Assembly: GCA_038501785.1 (NCBI GenBank)
Contig: JBAMJR010000329.1
Span: 3,343,501-3,407,500, forward strand
Origin: Myoxocephalus aenaeus
Lineage: Eukaryota; Chordata; Actinopteri; Perciformes; Cottidae
Direction: 5' to 3'
Length of the DNA stretch: 64,000 nucleotides
In this document: positions 12,701-26,697 of the stretch, one piece after another
Layout of the letters: every line of letters starts with the position of its first letter
Numbering within the stretch: position 1 is the first letter of the stretch
Notes under the pieces: model-generated
What the model saw: only the letters and a program-made list of their open reading frames with translations
The model's database searches: none
Told to the model about the DNA's origin: nothing
Translations under genes and position numbers: made by a program

Positions 12701-15700
12701 ATTCAAACGGAGAAACATATTGTGAAAGGACTTTACAAAAAGACGATGAGGGCACACAGCTGGATAGCACAATTTGACTTAATGTAAATATTGTATATGG
12801 CATATTTATAAGTATATAGGCCTATATCTGAATATATGTGAATTTATGAATAGTTATATATTTACATAAATAATACCTATTGCATAACATAGAGGGATCC
12901 ATATTGTCATTTCTGTGGTAAATTGATTGTGTTATAGCTTTTGTTTTCTGCTGTTTTGTATGTATTTTTTCATTTAGTTTTGTGTTTTTATATAAAAGCC
13001 CATCTCGGGGATGAGAATTGCAAGCTAATCTATAAATGTATAGATAATTGTGGTATGTGGCACTAGTCATGTTACATACCTATCCATACAAATATAAAAC
13101 AGATAATAGATCAATTCATATCTGTATCCTGATCTCATTTCCTGTCTGATTCTATAGTGTACTCTTGGCACTCATATGTATAAACAGATGGAAATATACA
13201 TAATATTTATGGCAAAACAGAAACAAACAAATTCCCCAGCACATCTAAAGGTGGCTTAATTATTTGAGTGGCATATTGTCGCCGTTACGCCGCTGCTCAA
13301 GAAGTAACAGGTATTGACTCAGCCAATCGATGACCACCAGCTCGACTAAATAGCTTAAATTGACTGATAAAACGGGGTAATTAGCGGTGAGTTGATTAGC
13401 ACCAATCACGATGAACCAAATAAATAACTATCCAAGTTTTGGAACATCTAGAGAGTGTAATATTAAAAGGCACAACCAAAAAAAATGGCAATAAATTAAG
13501 ATTGCCCATGCGTTATATGTTGGTCATGGAGTAGGGATAGCCACAACAGCTAGCATTAGCATCACATTTAGCATTGGATTAGTAATTTGTAGGTAACATT
13601 AGCCAGTTTTTGGAGTGGAGTGGACACAGGCTCTATTTAGGAGGGAAGTTATTGGGCCTCATTGAAGAAATGTGTGTTAGATTACAGCCAATAGATGTGT
13701 AGTTAGTTTCGCCCAATAACTGGAATCAGCTAGCATGGCTCCGTACAAAGGTATTTCAAATACATTCGACAATAATGGAACATGGCATCGCTGAAGGTTT
13801 GCACCGGACTCAGAAAGTTGTTGAAAAACGGCCTTGAAATGATGTGTTATGCTTTTTAAAATAGCTATTTCCACCTGCTTCAACTCTTTGAGCTAAAGCC
13901 AATAAAACCGCTGCAAGTAAACAAACAAATGTTTATGTATAACATGTTCATTAGTGACCTTTAACTGGCGGCTGACTGCAGCTTCACATTTAGCAGCTAT
14001 GAGAGAGGCATCAATCTTCTCAACAAGACCTCGATAAAAAGCGCCCCTCAAATATTGAACTATTTCTTTAAAGCATCAATAAACCTTGGAGAATATCCAG
14101 TCTCTTTTCTTCGCAGGTGAAGTGGATTTTCCGTTTCCACCCTTCAATAAAACCGGACAACCGCAACACACAGTCCTTGTTTGGGAAATCAATCCCACCC
14201 TTGTCCTTAAGCTATGATCTCTAAACACTAGCTCTGAAAGTATTTACTAAAACAGTGGTGGCACCTAGCTGCATGTTTTAACTTGTAATCTGTGCTCAGA
14301 TTCACAGCTCGCAGCCCAGGAATGTGGAGCTTTTCTACTTGCTTGGGGTGATGCTGTCGCTCCCACTGTCAGTCTATCATTATGCCAGAGGTGATACAAA
14401 CACACACGTATACATGCACGCACATGCACATATACGTAAACATGTGTACAGAAACACTGCAAGGTATTGCATTGGTTTCAGGATTTGCAACCAATGCAAG
14501 ATTCAGCCCCAACACTACATGATAGGATGAACGGAGAAAATACACATTTTAAAAGGCCTGGAAAGTGTTTTGAGCTGAAATAAATTATGGATGAGCATGG
14601 TTGTTGTGTCAACATTCATTCATACTTTCAGACCACACCAGAGTGTATTCATCTAAATGTTAGCAAACACAAAAATACTGCGCGCACACACACACACACA
14701 GAAGATGCATTAGGATGATGATCACACCTGTTCTCTGTATCTGAGCGGCTCCAATGATCAATGAGACTATGAGATGAAAAGGAGAGGGGAGAGGATTCTT
14801 GTTACGGCACAGAAAGTGATCCCAATCAGTTTGAAGAGTGAGACACGCTGCTCTGCGGAAAATGTAGACTTTTACATCCTCGTCTTGAATGACAGCTTAT
14901 CTTTTTGGGATGTTCGGGGAAAGAAACATGGCCTTCTCTCCTGCTCCTGTGAAAACTTTGACCAAAAATAGCTTCATCCGTTTAGACAAAAAGGTGTGGA
15001 CAGTGACCCAAAAAAATATATACATTGTGAGCATTTAAATGCACTTCTTTGGGGAATCTTCATAATGTGTGAGCGTGCGTTTGCACTGACGTGATCGTTC
15101 TGACAGACTGTGATGTCGCTGCAGGCATTAAGCTGACCGGCCAACACTGTGTCACCTTCCCCGGACAGGTAATCCACTTTACAGGTCACCGTCTTCCGGA
15201 TATGTCAGAGGGCAATCTGTATTGTCTCTGCTCTCTGTGCACGGTCATCATGAGGTGAGAGAAGATAGCAGCAGATTGGATGACGTCACATTGATTCCCA
15301 GTCTTGAAGAAAACACACAGGAGGGCAAAACATGTGCAAGATGACTGTCTCGAAAGGAGACTGCATTCCCTCTCACGTGGACACCTTTAAAAATAGCTCA
15401 AGACGCACATGTTGAGACTTTTGTTTTGTTGTTTATTTATTTAATTGCAAACTGATGTTTGTATTTTATATCTTTGTCTACATTTGATGTCTTTTAATCA
15501 CTTGTTTTGTCTATTTTGTGATATCTGTTTTTTGAAATGTGCGAAATTATACTGTGACTGTGGGGGTTTTCTCTCTATTTTAGTAGGGTACGTATATTTT
15601 CATCATACACCTGAAAAATACTGATTCAGGGTTGGTTGGTTTCTTAACCATTGTGTATATTAAGCTACAGCATCAACAGAACAGCTTTGAACTAACCTTA

Positions 15701-15731
15701 GCAAATAGTGTACATTAGCTAGTCGCATGTT
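9741..15731. other. Gene-free stretch
   Basis: No recognised gene in about 6 kb. It contains AT-rich unique DNA (lowest complexity near 12780-13100), a short (GA)n run near 11608-11633, a short CA run near 14685-14700, and TTAGCATTAGC-type phrases at 13545-13600. The longest open frame (minus strand, 11045-11500, 151 codons) overlaps an 83-codon frame on the other strand and has no recognisable domain. Confidence 0.5.
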
Positions 15732-15751
15732 GATAGATAGATAGATAGATA
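15732..15751. repeat. (GATA)n microsatellite
   Basis: About five GATA units just before the 61-bp minisatellite. Confidence 0.85.
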
Positions 15752-15849
15752 TACAAAATAGAAAATACACAATACATCCAAAAAATAGAAGAGAATAAGA
15801 AAAATGCACAATATATACAAAAATAATGATAATATTAAATCAAACAGTG

Positions 15850-16138
15850 TAGCATGTGTGAGCCAGCAGTGCACATTAGCTAGTAGCGTACGTTAGCTAG
15901 TCATATGTTGTAGCATGTGTGAGCCAGCAGTGCACATTAGCCAGTAGCGTACGTTAGCTAGTCATATGTTGTAGCATGTGTGAGCCAGCAGTGCACATTA
16001 GCCAGTAGCGTACGTTAGCTAGTCATATGTTGTAGCATGTGTGAGCCAGCAGTGCACATTAGCCAGTAGCGTACGTTAGCTAGTCATATGTTGTAGCATG
16101 TGTGAGTTAGCAGTGCACATTAGCCAGTAGCGTAGCAT
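15850..16138. repeat. 61-bp minisatellite, about 4.7 units
   Basis: Units start at 15850, 15911, 15972, 16033 and 16094 (TAGCATGTGTGAGCCAGCAG ... TTAGCTAGTCATATGTTG). Units 2-4 look identical over 61 bp and unit 1 differs at one base. The last unit is cut short after GCCAGTAGCGTAG and has GTTAG for GCCAG. A half-unit relative (ACATTAGCTAGTCGCATGTTG) lies before the array at 15712-15732. Confidence 0.95.
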
Positions 16139-17449
16139 TACTCTGAGCAAGAAAGGGGTGACCTCGGGCTCACTCGATACAGCATGCGCACCATGTAGGC
16201 TGAGTCCTTGGCAGCGGTCATCCAGCTGCTAAAGGCAATAAAAGCCTTCAAAAACAATCTGTAAAAAGAAGATTTATCAAAGGAAAACAGATTTTCTAAA
16301 GATGTTCACTGTTCCTTTAACCAAAAATGAAGTGTACCAGCATGTGTGCACTATTTCTATGTTTGATGACTCTATATTTGTAACATAAGTGTATTTGCAT
16401 GTGCTATAAAATAAAACTGCAATACAGAAGTGCAATACAGAAGTGGCTCTCATTGGATTCCTGCATGCTGCAATAGGAAATTATGGATTTATCCCGTGGT
16501 TCACTCTGGCTGCAAAGATCTGCATAGATCACCACCTGCCACTCAAATCTAAAACACCTGCTTCCTCTGCAGCTTTCACCGCCAGCTGGCTCACTGCAGA
16601 AAAACCCTAAAATAGCCATAAAAAAATTCTAACTCAGCCCAGAACCATATCTTTCCCACATCTGAGTTTAGACATTTAATCCCGTAAACGTTCACAAGAA
16701 TACTTCATAGCTCCTGTATATACCCCACTTTTCTAAGATTTATCTTCCTCTCTTTTAACCATGCTCTTTTTTTTTTTGCCCACTCTTCCAGCTGACCAGT
16801 GGTTTGCATGAGCTATGAGAGGAACTTTCCTGAACTCCCATCCAGCATAATCAAATAGAACATGTTCCCAATAATAATTCCCACTCCCTGCAACTACTCG
16901 GTAACCCTTTTCCCTCTTTCCTTTTCTTTAATTGAAACATTAATCAAACAGCCTTGCTAGTTTGACCGTGTAGCGCTCAATATTCCTAGGCAATGAAGAG
17001 GAGGACTGGGGATTTAGGTGGTGGACTGATGCTCATGCTTGGTGGGAACATACAGGAAGGAGGATCCACTCCACCTACAGGTTTCCACCAGACATAACAG
17101 AGCGCATCTCCAGCCGGCATAACTCTGCTCAGCATGCTCTGCCGAATCCTTTCGACTTGACTTGATAACAAGCGTATTGGGCTGCTCTCTCTCGTCCTGC
17201 TCATTCTGCCTCGCTGCTTTTCTCATTGTAATTCACTGCCGTTTTGCAACACTTTTGACCCGCTCTGTTGCATTCAATCCTGCCTGATGCCTGTGGTTCA
17301 TTTGTCCACTTTTCACATCTTCACATGATATGCAGGCAGAGAGCGTTTGATTCTTATGCCCTTTTTTTTTTTTTTACCCTCGATCCAGACAGTATAGCTT
17401 TTAGTTTGATTAGTTTCTTTCATCTGTGGTGGAATTATTAAGTATCCAG
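16139..17449. other. Gene-free stretch
   Basis: No recognised gene. AT-rich sequence with a poly-T tract near 16770 and a 72-codon minus-strand frame at 16986-17204 that has no recognisable features. Confidence 0.5.
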
Positions 17450-17790
17450 ATTTTAAGTAAAAGCAGCAATACCTCAATGTAAATATATATTCCATCACAG
17501 GGAAATGCATCCATGATTTTACTTCAGTAGAGGCTCTGACGTATTAATAGCTCAATACACTAAAGCATCACAAGTGCTAATTAGACAGCAGAGTGACCTT
17601 CACCAGAATCGAATACGACATCATTGGCAGCGGTATACATTTACTCTGGTACTGTATTTAAGAACACACTTTAGTATTTCCATTTAATGCCATGTTATAC
17701 TTCTACTGCACTACATTCCAGACACTGTACATGTATTTGACAGCTAGTGTTACGAGTTGCTTTATACTAAAAATGGATTTCAAAATGATT
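17450..17790. repeat. Repeat family C (AGTAACTAAGTACATTTACTC type), copy 1
   Basis: Contains TAAAAGCAGCAATACCTCAA, TTTTACTTCAGTAGAGGC, CATTTACTCTGGTACTGTA, TATTTCCATTTAATGCCATG and ATACTTCTACTGCACTACAT. These are phrases of a well-known teleost repeat also seen at 30938, 46080 and 46906. Confidence 0.65.
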
Positions 17791-19955
17791 AAAAAGTTCA
17801 CATATTACGCTCATTTCCAAGGTTCAAACTTTTATTTTTGGTTTCCATGATAAACATGTTCAAATGATTTAATGTTAAAAGAAAACCTCTGTATTTTTCC
17901 CCATAATGTTGGTCTTGTTACACCTGTATTCGCTCTCTGAAGGGCTCAGTGCGTTTCAACAGAATTGTGTTGCTAGGCAACAACTCAGATCCATGTTTAC
18001 TTCCTGTTCTGATGTCACTCTCAGACATGCAACCAGAAATAAACTGAGACAGAATTTTGATGTTAAAAACTGGGGATTATTTAATCAACTTTTACATTAT
18101 CTGTACAGCACCTAGACCTGCTTTATTATAAATAAATAAAAAGACGAGAAAATCTCACTTACAATATGAGACATTTAGGATCAAGCACACTGATCGCTCG
18201 GGTTGTGGGATTTGTAGGAAATCACACAGCAAAATAAAAAATACATATATGATATGATATGATAGATATGTTGGAGCAGGTCAGTATAAAACTAATCTTA
18301 CCTTCTCTCTGCTGTCGAGAATGAATTACATCCGTACAAAGTGATATTTTGTATATAAAATGCTCATCTTCTACGTAACCAGTAGAGCTGTCAGATATGT
18401 GTGTAGGAGTAAAGTTTATTTTTTGCTAGAATAAAGTCGGCTTGAGGTTTTAAGTAGCACTACATTTAAATAAAGAATATTACTATGAGTGCATTATTCG
18501 AGTAAACATTTCTAGTGACACGGTTTCCTAAAACCAGGATGAAAAATAATGCTCTGCATGCTGTGTTGCAAATAACTGTACTTTTCAGTTGAACTAGTAT
18601 TTAATGGATGGATTGGAGGAATAAATCCTTTCAGTCTGTTCACAGTCAAAATCCTGGATGCTGCGCGTCAAACAAAGCTGCTGCAGCTTGTCCAATCCCA
18701 ATGACGCAAACCCTCCGAGTGGAGGATTTCCAGCAGAACGTCAGACCTGCTTCAAAGTTGAACTGACTGGATGAATTTCAGCAATTGTTTACAGACTGGT
18801 GTCATTTAAGTCCAAGCCCTGTGGTGACGCATGGACTGTGTCTAACATTGCCTGTTAAAAGATTTGACAAAAAAGAAAATTAAAACGGACCAATGCCAGC
18901 ATGAAACATCTTTGATCAGACAGTATGTGCAAAATTGCTGTAATGAGGCTCTTTTATCTCACTAAACGGTGGTAAAAAAATAAATAACTTAATGCAGGGC
19001 CTTTTTCCAAAACCACACAGTTTGAAGCAACAGAGATATTTAACATTTTAATGTTAGACCTGTTGGGGCACAGGTGTTTATCGTCGCCTAGAGCAAACCA
19101 AATAGCTCTCCAGACAGACCCGCAGGGCGTAGGAGTGTCACGGTGGTTGTTGCACCTGATGAAATAAGGGCCTGTTGCCACCAGCTGGAGCCGAGCAGCA
19201 GTGCATCATCACCTGCAGGGAAAAACCTCAACCCCAAATAGACAGGTGTGTTCATTCACTCTAATGAGCATGTGTTGTTTACACACACACACGCAGAGAT
19301 ATTTGGTTGGTCAGAGCGGCATGTTGATGAGAAGAAGAAGAAGAAAAAAGGTGAAATTAATGTGGGAATCTTATCTGAATTCTGCAGAGGTTGCTTATTG
19401 AAGACACATACGAACGTTTTAATTAAGAGCTATCGCTATTGTGTTAAGTGACTGTGTGACGCTGATGAGCGTGGCAGTATATATATACTGATGACATTTC
19501 ACGTGGAAGCTGACAGATCTTTCCCCACGTTGCTGCATGTGGTGCACTAGTGCCACACGCAATGATTCACACGGTTGTTAGTGATGGTGAATCTCTGAAG
19601 GAGGAGGAGGATTAGTCAGAAAACAGTGGTGGAGGACGTATAATAGATATGTAATAATAAAAGGTCTTCGTTTACTTACACAGTGCATCAATCTCTCTAT
19701 TGGCTGACGGAGCACATCCACAAAGTTGAAGAAAGGTCAACTCTGACAGCCAAACAGGAAACTGTTAAATGTGTCCGTCTTTTGGGTTTCATTATTAATG
19801 AAAAGGGGAAACTGAGCCGATATTCGTTCACCGTAAGTCCATTCACTCAGTTGTTTACTGTACTAATTAGACGGCGTCGCTGTTAGCCCGCTCTTGATTG
19901 ACATCTTGCTCACCCTTATTTTGGTTTTGTTGTACCTTGTCCACCGTCTGACAGT
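17791..19955. other. Gene-free stretch
   Basis: No recognised gene. AT-rich sequence with short TATGATATGATA repeats near 18245-18270, an interrupted CA run at 19280-19292 and an AGAAGAAGAAG run near 19330. Confidence 0.5.
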
Positions 19956-20260
19956 TTATTTTGATTCCACACGTTCCTTCTTGTCAAAATCTGGTGCCTT
20001 CATAACCCGCGATATAACTCGACCGCAAACATTTGGGTCAGTAGCCTCGAGCTGCTTTAGCCTCCAGCGGAGGTGCAGAGGGCTGGTAACGGTAACGGCT
20101 TCTAACTCCACACCATCAACCTTGTAGTCTTCAACAACAACCGACATAATTGGAGAACAAAATAGGCTTACAATTCTTGTCAGATACTTCCCCAAGACCT
20201 GTAAACACACTTTGATGTGTAAAATGGATGGAGTTCCCCTTTGAGAAAGAGAATTGATCC
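19956..20260 (-). repeat. Repeat-derived region carrying an 84-codon open frame
   Basis: The minus strand has CATCAAAGTGTGTTTACAGG and TCTTGGGGAAGTATCTGACA, a phrase I recognise from teleost repeats. It is followed by an open frame (19956-20210) containing MSVVVEDYKVDGVELEAV and TDPNVCGRVISRVM. The frame looks compositionally like protein but matches no family I know. Given its repeat leader I treat it as repeat-borne. Confidence 0.4.
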
Positions 20261-21792
20261 TTTTATGATCATTACAGTTTGGTGAAGTCGTGTTATTCCC
20301 AGCATGGCTCTATCCGACTAATTATTTCCGACTTGGAGAGTCAAACGAAAAGCCACCGACCTCAAAATCCAAGGTGGCAACAGGTGTGACATCGTTACCA
20401 GCGCCGACCTCCAAGGTCAAACGAACCCAGCGTTGCACCTGGAGGCCTAATCAGCCACAGTCATTGAAAACACCTGTGTGGCTGTGCAGAGCCTTTAATC
20501 TGCAAAGAAATAAGCAACTACAGCCGGTAAACACATGGAGTAAAAAAAAGTATATTTCCCTCGGAAATGCAGTGAAGTATAAAGTCGCGTAACATGAGAA
20601 ATACACGAGTACATGTATTCTGTTACATTTCACCACCATTCAGGAGTGTTGTGTTGTCAGCAGAGGCAAATCCCCAAAGACAAATGGTCAGTGAAACAAT
20701 GGCATTGGGAGTGAATGCAACTGCTCTGAATCAAATTCCAGTTTGTACAGGAAGCTGTAGAACACCAGGAAGGACACTGCCCTCGCTCTTCCTCTGCTAC
20801 GGCAAAAATACACCAGCTCCATGCGCTGCCCGATCAGGATCCTGTTTTCACTCTTTTTTTTTTCTTTTTTGTTCTGTTCCACACTCATAGTTTCCAAAAA
20901 AAAAGGAGAAGGAGGTCGAGGTGACATGACACGAGCCCTTTTGCTGCAAACCATGAGACCAAACGTAGCTGCCGCTCTCAAGGCGGCTTTAATTTCCTAA
21001 GCAGGAGCGTGGTGTCTAATTTTAGAGGAGGCATATGACCGAGTGGGAATAACTGATCGCTGATCACACTGCAGACTCTGTAGATAGTCAGGGGGCTGAA
21101 AGATTGGTTGGAGGAGGAAGTGATTACTGCAGCGCTGCGATGACTCAGAGTTAAAACCAACTTCTGAATCTATGTCACAATAGCAAAGTGGCAGTGATTC
21201 ACAAGTCACTTGACATTAAAAACTGCTTTTTTCTTTGACATTAAATGTTGAGATACGCTCTATGTATTTATTGTACAGACTGCAGTGCTGTAAACTGTGT
21301 GTGGATAGGATTTAGGAAGCATATTTTACCATTTTTAGGTGCATTTTAGAGGGAAATATTGCAGACACGTATTCCCACCTTGGTTTGAGATATGTCACGG
21401 AGTAATTGTGAATAGTATTTTTAGTATTACGTCAACATTGCATAATACTGCCAAGTTTAGTAAAAAAATAAAAGCATGGCATTCAGAAATGCTGAGTGCA
21501 GCTTCCATCAGTTTCTCTGCTGCTGACTGTTGACTTTATTTGCTACTGCGTGGTTTTCAGGTCGGCGTTCATTAAAAACGAGGCCATTTTGAGTTGGGCA
21601 CAGCAGTCAAAACAAAGCATGCAACGAAATATGGTGGCAATATTGCTGACGTTTCTAATTAGGAGACAATACAGTGTAACACCGGTTAGCGGAGATCATA
21701 ATTACAAAATAATACCGTTTTTTTCTTCTTCACTTCAGTACTTTTCAGGTTACGGTTTCAAAAATAACACACACAGCATTGTTGAGGATTAA
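20261..21792. other. Gene-free stretch
   Basis: No recognised gene. Mixed unique sequence with short open frames on both strands and small poly-A/poly-T tracts near 20850-20905. Confidence 0.5.
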
Positions 21793-22360
21793 ACCAGTGT
21801 TTCTAATCTGTTTGGCTTTTGACCCCTCACAGAACAACAGTCGGGGTGTCAGATGTGTCACAGCCCTGGGTTGAACAGACACTCGATAGCAGACACGAGG
21901 TAAGTTAAAACAGACGAGGTCTTTACTGAACAGCAGGTGGTCATACACAGGTAATCAGTACAAGAAGAGCAAACAAATCAGGACAGGGAAAAGACAAATA
22001 CAAAGTTCAGAAACTAGAATGTCTGTAAAGCAATGAGCTAGCAGGGGAACAGATGAACACAAGGGAAAGATTAATAGCAGAAGCAGGTGAAGAGTTCTTC
22101 TTCTTCTGTGGTGTTTAATGGCAGCTTGCATCCTTTTTGTTGCATTGCTGCCACAGGTGAGGAGTTGAGGGCAGGTGTAGATAATCAAGGAGGTGGGAAA
22201 CATGAATGCAGGAAGTTAAAAAAAGAAGAAAGATCAGAATCAGAATCAGAAACCGTTTATTTGCCAGGAATGTTTTCACACAAACGAGGAATTTGAGGGG
22301 AGTATCACAATAAAACAGGAAACACTAAACATGAAGGAATAACACGATCAAAAGAAAAAC
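21793..22360. repeat. Composite of dispersed repeats
   Basis: Starts with CCAGTGTTTCTAATCTG and TTTGACCCCTCACAGAA (compare 1762-1830). It continues with an A- and AG-rich, PuCACAGGTAAT-type sequence resembling a teleost non-autonomous element. Copy 2 of family A (22228-22300) interrupts it. Exact ends cannot be set by eye. Confidence 0.4.
22228..22300 (+). repeat. Interspersed repeat family A, copy 2 (truncated)
   Basis: ATCAGAATCAGAATCAGAAA then CCGTTTATTTGCCAGGAATG then TTTTCACACAAACGAGGAAT, near-identical to the inverted copy at 41961-42106. It stops after GAGGAATTTGA. Confidence 0.85.
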
Positions 22361-25300
22361 CATGAAACGGAATCCTCGAGCAGGCTACTGGCATCTTCTC
22401 AAGATGCACCACAGTCCAGTCTTTCTAAAAAGTCAGAGAGCACAGAGTCAGACTGTGACTAGATGTCTTGTTTTTAACAGTCACACCAAAGAGATATGTC
22501 CCCTTAAAAATAAGCCTAATTCAAATAACTGTTCAAGGCGCCCAAAAAGTTTAATTATCCCCAATTCAACAAAAGAAAGCAAAGAAGTCAGAAGAAAGTC
22601 TCCATTAATTAGTGCATTAATCCTCCCTCAGATTTATTTTGTGACCCGTTGGAGGCCCTGGATCCCCACGCTATTAGAAGTAACAGATCAAAAAGGGTCC
22701 TGAAGGGCTCAGGTTCAACCCAGAATGATTTGCATGTATAAAAGGTTCTCAAAACGAGAAGCTGAAGTTCCCTATATGGTTCTAGTTAGCGCCTTTTATT
22801 TAGTATAGGTTGGGAACCAGTGGACTAAACGACGTATACGAAGCCCTCTCTCTACAACCGTAAACATCTCCGTCTACATTGAATCATGAAAGACGTAACA
22901 CATCAGTTACAGGAACCACTTTACTGCGGCACAAGCACTTTGATACCTGAAGTACATTTGACTTAATGTATTGCTACTTTCACTTCAGTGAAGAATCCAA
23001 ACACTTCTTTCACCCTCGGGAGAAAAAGGAGCGGCTCGGCCAACAACATAAGTAATGAAAGAGAAATGGGAAAGTACCATGTAATGTAGTATCTGCGTTC
23101 AATCTCCATCTCCCTCCTTGTTAAACTATAGCTGCTGAGCTGCACTGCTGCTAAGCACAGAGGCTGGACTTCCAGCTGGAAATGTTCTATTGGGCTTTGG
23201 GCCCGTTTCCTATAATCTTTGCTAATTAAAAGCAGCCCCTCCTGCTTTATTCACATGCTCCGTGCAGCAGAATACCATAAATCCCCGTAAAAGACCGAAT
23301 GTGTGAGGGCGAGTGAAGCAGAAAGATGAAAGAGAGAGAAAAGCAATTATTCTCCATCGTTATTATTGTAAGAGGAGATTTACTTTTGTGAAGATTTATT
23401 TTGTAATTATCTTATTTGTCTCATCTTTATTGGGAAATGATTGCATAATTTGATTAATGGTTGTATTATGTTCCAACATGGTGGACCTTGTAAGAGTGAT
23501 ATGTTACCAACGTGTCCTGAAAGTAGTTTTAATTCAATATATATATCAAGTTTATACTTCATGCTAAAAGTAACCAGCGTTACATTATCTTCTTGACTCA
23601 TTATCCTCCGAATTATCAGCAAGAGAGAGGACAATATCTCAGACGCATTTATGGAGCTTGTTTTAATGGAAAAATTTACATTATTAATACTTTTCTGGTA
23701 ATAAGTGAGACATAAACTGCTGGACAAACACCATCAATTAAAAGTGAGTCATGTAAGTTTTCATTGATGTATGGCTTTGATATTTGCTGGTGATGAATGC
23801 GAGCTGGGTATTAATAATCAGATCAAGCTTTTTTGGAGGCTTTTCTGTTGGTCTGAATACAGCGTGAGAAATGAGTAAGACCTTTCGAACAGGAAAGCTA
23901 TGTGCTGTTAATTCATCTTTTGAGGTATTTTTGTATTAATACTGACCCTGGATCACTGCACAGACATCAATATTTGTTAACTTTTTGCTATATATAGCTT
24001 TAAAGTGGCATTTTTATTTCGATAATTGTCTGTTCATGTCACAATGTATTGCTGAATGAGGCAACACAATGATGATTGATCCTATGCCCCACTGTTAAAA
24101 GTAGTTATATATTTGCAGCATTACAAACTGTGGCGATATTACCACAAAACAAATGATGTATTACACTTTTTTCCCCATTGAAAAACTGAAAACGTGAAGC
24201 TCGTAAATCAACAACAAGACTCCCGTCTGTTGCCTTCGTCCAGACTTTTGAATCCGATCGCTCCACCGAGTTCGAGTCGACGGATTCGGACGAACACCGT
24301 TGTCGAGCCACGGAGACCGCTACAGATCTTCTAAATCAATTTAAAGTCCTGATTACTTTAACTTCCAATCAGCGTTTATTCAAAGTGGAGATGCGCACCG
24401 GCTTCTCTTCTACCTCATCTACCAACTTACCCCTTACTTGAGGAAAAGGGTCGGGGAGCCAATAGTGATTATTATTTCTCTGTTACTGGCAAATAGAGGA
24501 CAGATCTGAAGAATCACCACAACATCTCTGACTCGTTCCATCAAGGGCCTCTCGTTCGTGTTTGGGCTGCAGAATAGTTCATTAACAAATTAATGTCACA
24601 TATACAGCATGTATTCTCAATATCGCATGGCGTTGTAGGCTAGTTCTGTTTTTGTTTTTTTATATTCTCTGTTAGCTCGCTCTGCTACATCGAGACATAA
24701 AGTGTATCCTCAACACATCCCCTGTCGACTTAAAATGACATTATATTCAGGCGATACGCTTGATTCTGTCTGATATCAGGCAATACTGGATCCTCTAACT
24801 CCAACTAAGGACTGAAATCTTCAGGATTGCCACTACGGATGCATTGCATTGTAAATGATGCTAATACATCTAATCAATTTAATTAGAATGTAATATAAAT
24901 GTTTGTATTAACTCAAGCGCTTGTCTGTCAATTAAGAGTCGTAATTGCACGTAAGGACCATCTTTGCGCTGATTTAGTGAAGGCAGGAGAGATCGAGGCC
25001 AAGCAGACATCCAATCAATAACGACATGATCTGAGGTGACCTCCATGTCACTCCCTGCTTATTTGCAAGGGAAACCCCTTTTCTGAGCTGTCATCAAATT
25101 GGGTTGCCTTTGAATCCCAGGCTCTGAAGCCTGTTGGTATTACACAGACACAGTCAGGGCGAGTGTATAATAAGTTTAAGATTTATTAAGGTTATTTATA
25201 GGAACATAATATGAAAAAAGGCCAATCGTCATCTAAAAAAAACAAACATCATCCAACTTCTTTTCCTTTCATCGTTTATTTTGTATTTTTTTTTATTAAA

Positions 25301-26697
25301 GGCGTTTTTCTAAATTTAGATTTTACGTCGGCAGTTTTCATGAGTCAACATGTGGACAGAGGTTACGGGAGCCAGTTTCCTTAAATAAAAGCGAGGTGCC
25401 GGTCCTACCATGAGCAATGCAGAAAAAAAAAGATCAATAAATTGTGTTTGTTTGTTTGTGGGTGGTTGAGTCGCTCCATCCGTCTGAGAGAACAACAAAC
25501 AAAATCAAAAAAAGGTCGTAAAACACAAAAATAGAGACGGGAGATGAAAAAAAAAAAGGCCACACAACCCTGAAATCGTAAGTGTTTTGTGTGATAATTG
25601 TGGCAAAGGGTTCCTGTGTAGTACTGAGTTTGCATTTTCCCTAACAAGGGTCTGGCGTCCCCGCAGCCGTCAGTGGGATCCACGCTGGGCCCTTTCTGCA
25701 GTAATCAGCCAGACTGTCTTGCTCTAATTGTTTCCAGATTTGTGTGGGAGGTCAGAGCCCCGGAGTGCTGATCCTTGCCAAGTTTATAAACAGAGCAGTG
25801 TTTCCAGATGGCCACTGGCTCCAGACTGGCTAGCAGGTTGATTGGGACCAGAATAATAACAGGTGGAGAACAGACAATGAATTCCTTGACACTTCTTACC
25901 TCGCACACACTCGCAGACGCGCCGACACTCTCTCGCACAAAACACACGCGGTAACACACTTTCAATATGGTGAGCAGGAGAGACTCCTGACGCCGGCTCT
26001 GTGGTTTCAGCCTCGGCAACACAACCAGATCTGAGAGTAATCCAGGCAGGATGTCGAGCACATTCTGAGCGCTGAACAAGGTTTTAAGGTTTTACACATG
26101 AGAATTCAACGTTGCAACGATGTAGAATGTTTTGTTTGGGTTGTGAATCGTGGAGATTTTACACATTTTAAGCTCATTTTGTGACACAAAAGTTCAATTA
26201 TTCAAAGAAATCTTGAAAAAGAAGATTTTTTTTCGACACTTTAAAGTGGCTTTTTTTTCTTTTTTTCTTGACCTGGCGTGGACCCAGCTTTATGAAACCT
26301 TTTCCTTCTTGTAGGGAACAACGGCATATGTGAATTGCAAAAGACAAGATTACAAAATACCAGGTTCCTACAGGAAGCCAACTGCTCTCTTCTGTTGTTT
26401 TTGGATGCCACGTCCGATTGTGAAATCATTTTTGAGCCTCCAAGGCTTCTAATTATTTTAGTTTTCTGTAATTCTGTATTTTTAGTCTGAATCCCAAAAG
26501 CAAAGTCAAATGAATTCCCAGGAAATGTAAAGTAATATAAATGTGTCACACATAATCCATGTATATTTCAAATCGCTCCTTCGCATTTATATATATATAT
26601 GTTTTTTAGTTTTTTCCTCTCTTCAAGTTATCACTCTTGGAACATTTCCTGTTTTTGTCAAAGCTGAAGGTTCACTGCTTTTACATGAATCGACTGC

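Noticed and set aside
15712..16138. Possible CRISPR-like array (regular repeats)
   Set aside because: The units are contiguous 61-bp tandem repeats without distinct spacers, in a vertebrate genome.
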